Positions 14,908 to 15,059 of a stretch of DNA of 15,059 bases are shown piece by piece. This DNA comes from Clostridia bacterium (GTDB taxonomy: Bacteria; Bacillota; Clostridia; Christensenellales; Borkfalkiaceae): contig CAAFZH010000080.1 in NCBI GenBank assembly GCA_900767495.1, forward strand, positions 1 to 15,059, written 5' to 3'. A program made the position numbers and the translations under genes. Positions within the stretch are counted from its first letter, which is position 1, and the number at the start of each line of letters is the position of its first letter. The notes beneath the pieces are model-generated. The model was given only the letters and a program-made list of their open reading frames with translations. It did no database searches and had not been told where the DNA came from.

Positions 14908-14990
14908 ACTTGCATTTTTGACAAAAAAATGCGAAAAACGATAGTTTTAACGCATCAGCGTTAAGTGCCGAATAGCAGTAGCGAAGCAAT

Positions 14991-15059
14991 CTCCCGGGAG
15001 GGTGAATTTCCACAAGGCATATGCTATTTCACTCAAGTCGTGGGATATTTCGCTTGCGC
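14991..15059 (-). repeat. Dispersed repeat, composite copy 3, cut by window end
   Basis: The palindrome CTCCCGGGAG (14991-15000) with GGTG after it corresponds to the hairpin at 8204-8223. After a 12-base spacer, 15017-15059 is the reverse complement of the GTCATATTGAGCG repeat, ending in ...CGCTTGCGC where the window stops. The order hairpin-then-repeat is the same as at 8140-8223 read on the other strand, so these are composite units. The carrier bases between 14908 and 14990 hold only a small TTAACGC/GCGTTAA hairpin (14947-14964) without a U-tract. Confidence 0.75.

Noticed and set aside
14947..14964. TTAACGC-ATCA-GCGTTAA hairpin as a possible terminator of the gltX-helicase operon.
   Set aside because: It is followed by GTGCCG with no U-tract, has a short AT-ended stem, and lies within a repeat-rich region about 180 bases past the stop codon.

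Overview
The window reads as chromosomal DNA from an uncultured member of the Clostridia (Bacillota). The best taxonomic marker is a 50-residue peptide gene at 278-430 (minus). It matches the SCIFF (six-cysteines-in-forty-five) ranthipeptide precursor, which is close to a Clostridia hallmark. Strong AAGGAG-type ribosome binding sites, TTGATT/TATAAT-like promoters, a PepV-type dipeptidase and dispersed intergenic repeats agree with this. No tRNA, rRNA, CRISPR array, integrase or transposase was seen.

Layout. 1-277: dispersed inverted repeats and a terminator. 278-6838, all minus strand: a 1885-aa helicase/nuclease-like protein of the DUF4011 - SF1 helicase - Vsr-like type (an architecture associated with the antiphage protein Hhe), then a 212-aa lipoprotein, then the SCIFF precursor. 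6839-7228: divergent spacer with a compound inverted repeat (about 50-bp arms) and two outward-facing promoters. 7229-8065 (plus): a lone initiating sugar-phosphate transferase with an acidic tail and a good terminator. 8125-8270: another dispersed repeat. 8271-10616 (minus): a tight three-gene operon of pepV, a SLOG/DUF1273-like protein and a permuted papain-fold (NlpC/P60-like) hydrolase. 10617-10751: divergent promoter region. 10752-14770 (plus): gltX overlapped by 4 nt by an 859-aa UvrD/PcrA-type helicase. 14771-15059: more copies of the dispersed repeats, one in inverted orientation to the first 60 bases.

Most notable content. (1) The UvrD-type helicase carries a complete DEDDh (DnaQ-like) 3'-5' exonuclease inserted between its helicase motifs IV and V, with every catalytic residue of both halves visible. 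It is translationally coupled to glutamyl-tRNA synthetase. (2) The Hhe-like giant protein keeps intact helicase motifs but appears to have lost the catalytic residues of an N-terminal transglutaminase-like fold, and has Met where relatives of its C-terminal nuclease domain usually have Glu. (3) The SCIFF gene has its own strong promoter and terminator but no maturase in the window. (4) The repeats are structured: the 6969-7124 element keeps a hairpin in each arm although the hairpin sequences differ.

The genes do not form one pathway. They are several independent transcription units separated by repeat-rich spacers. Family assignments rest on motif recognition by eye, without database searches.
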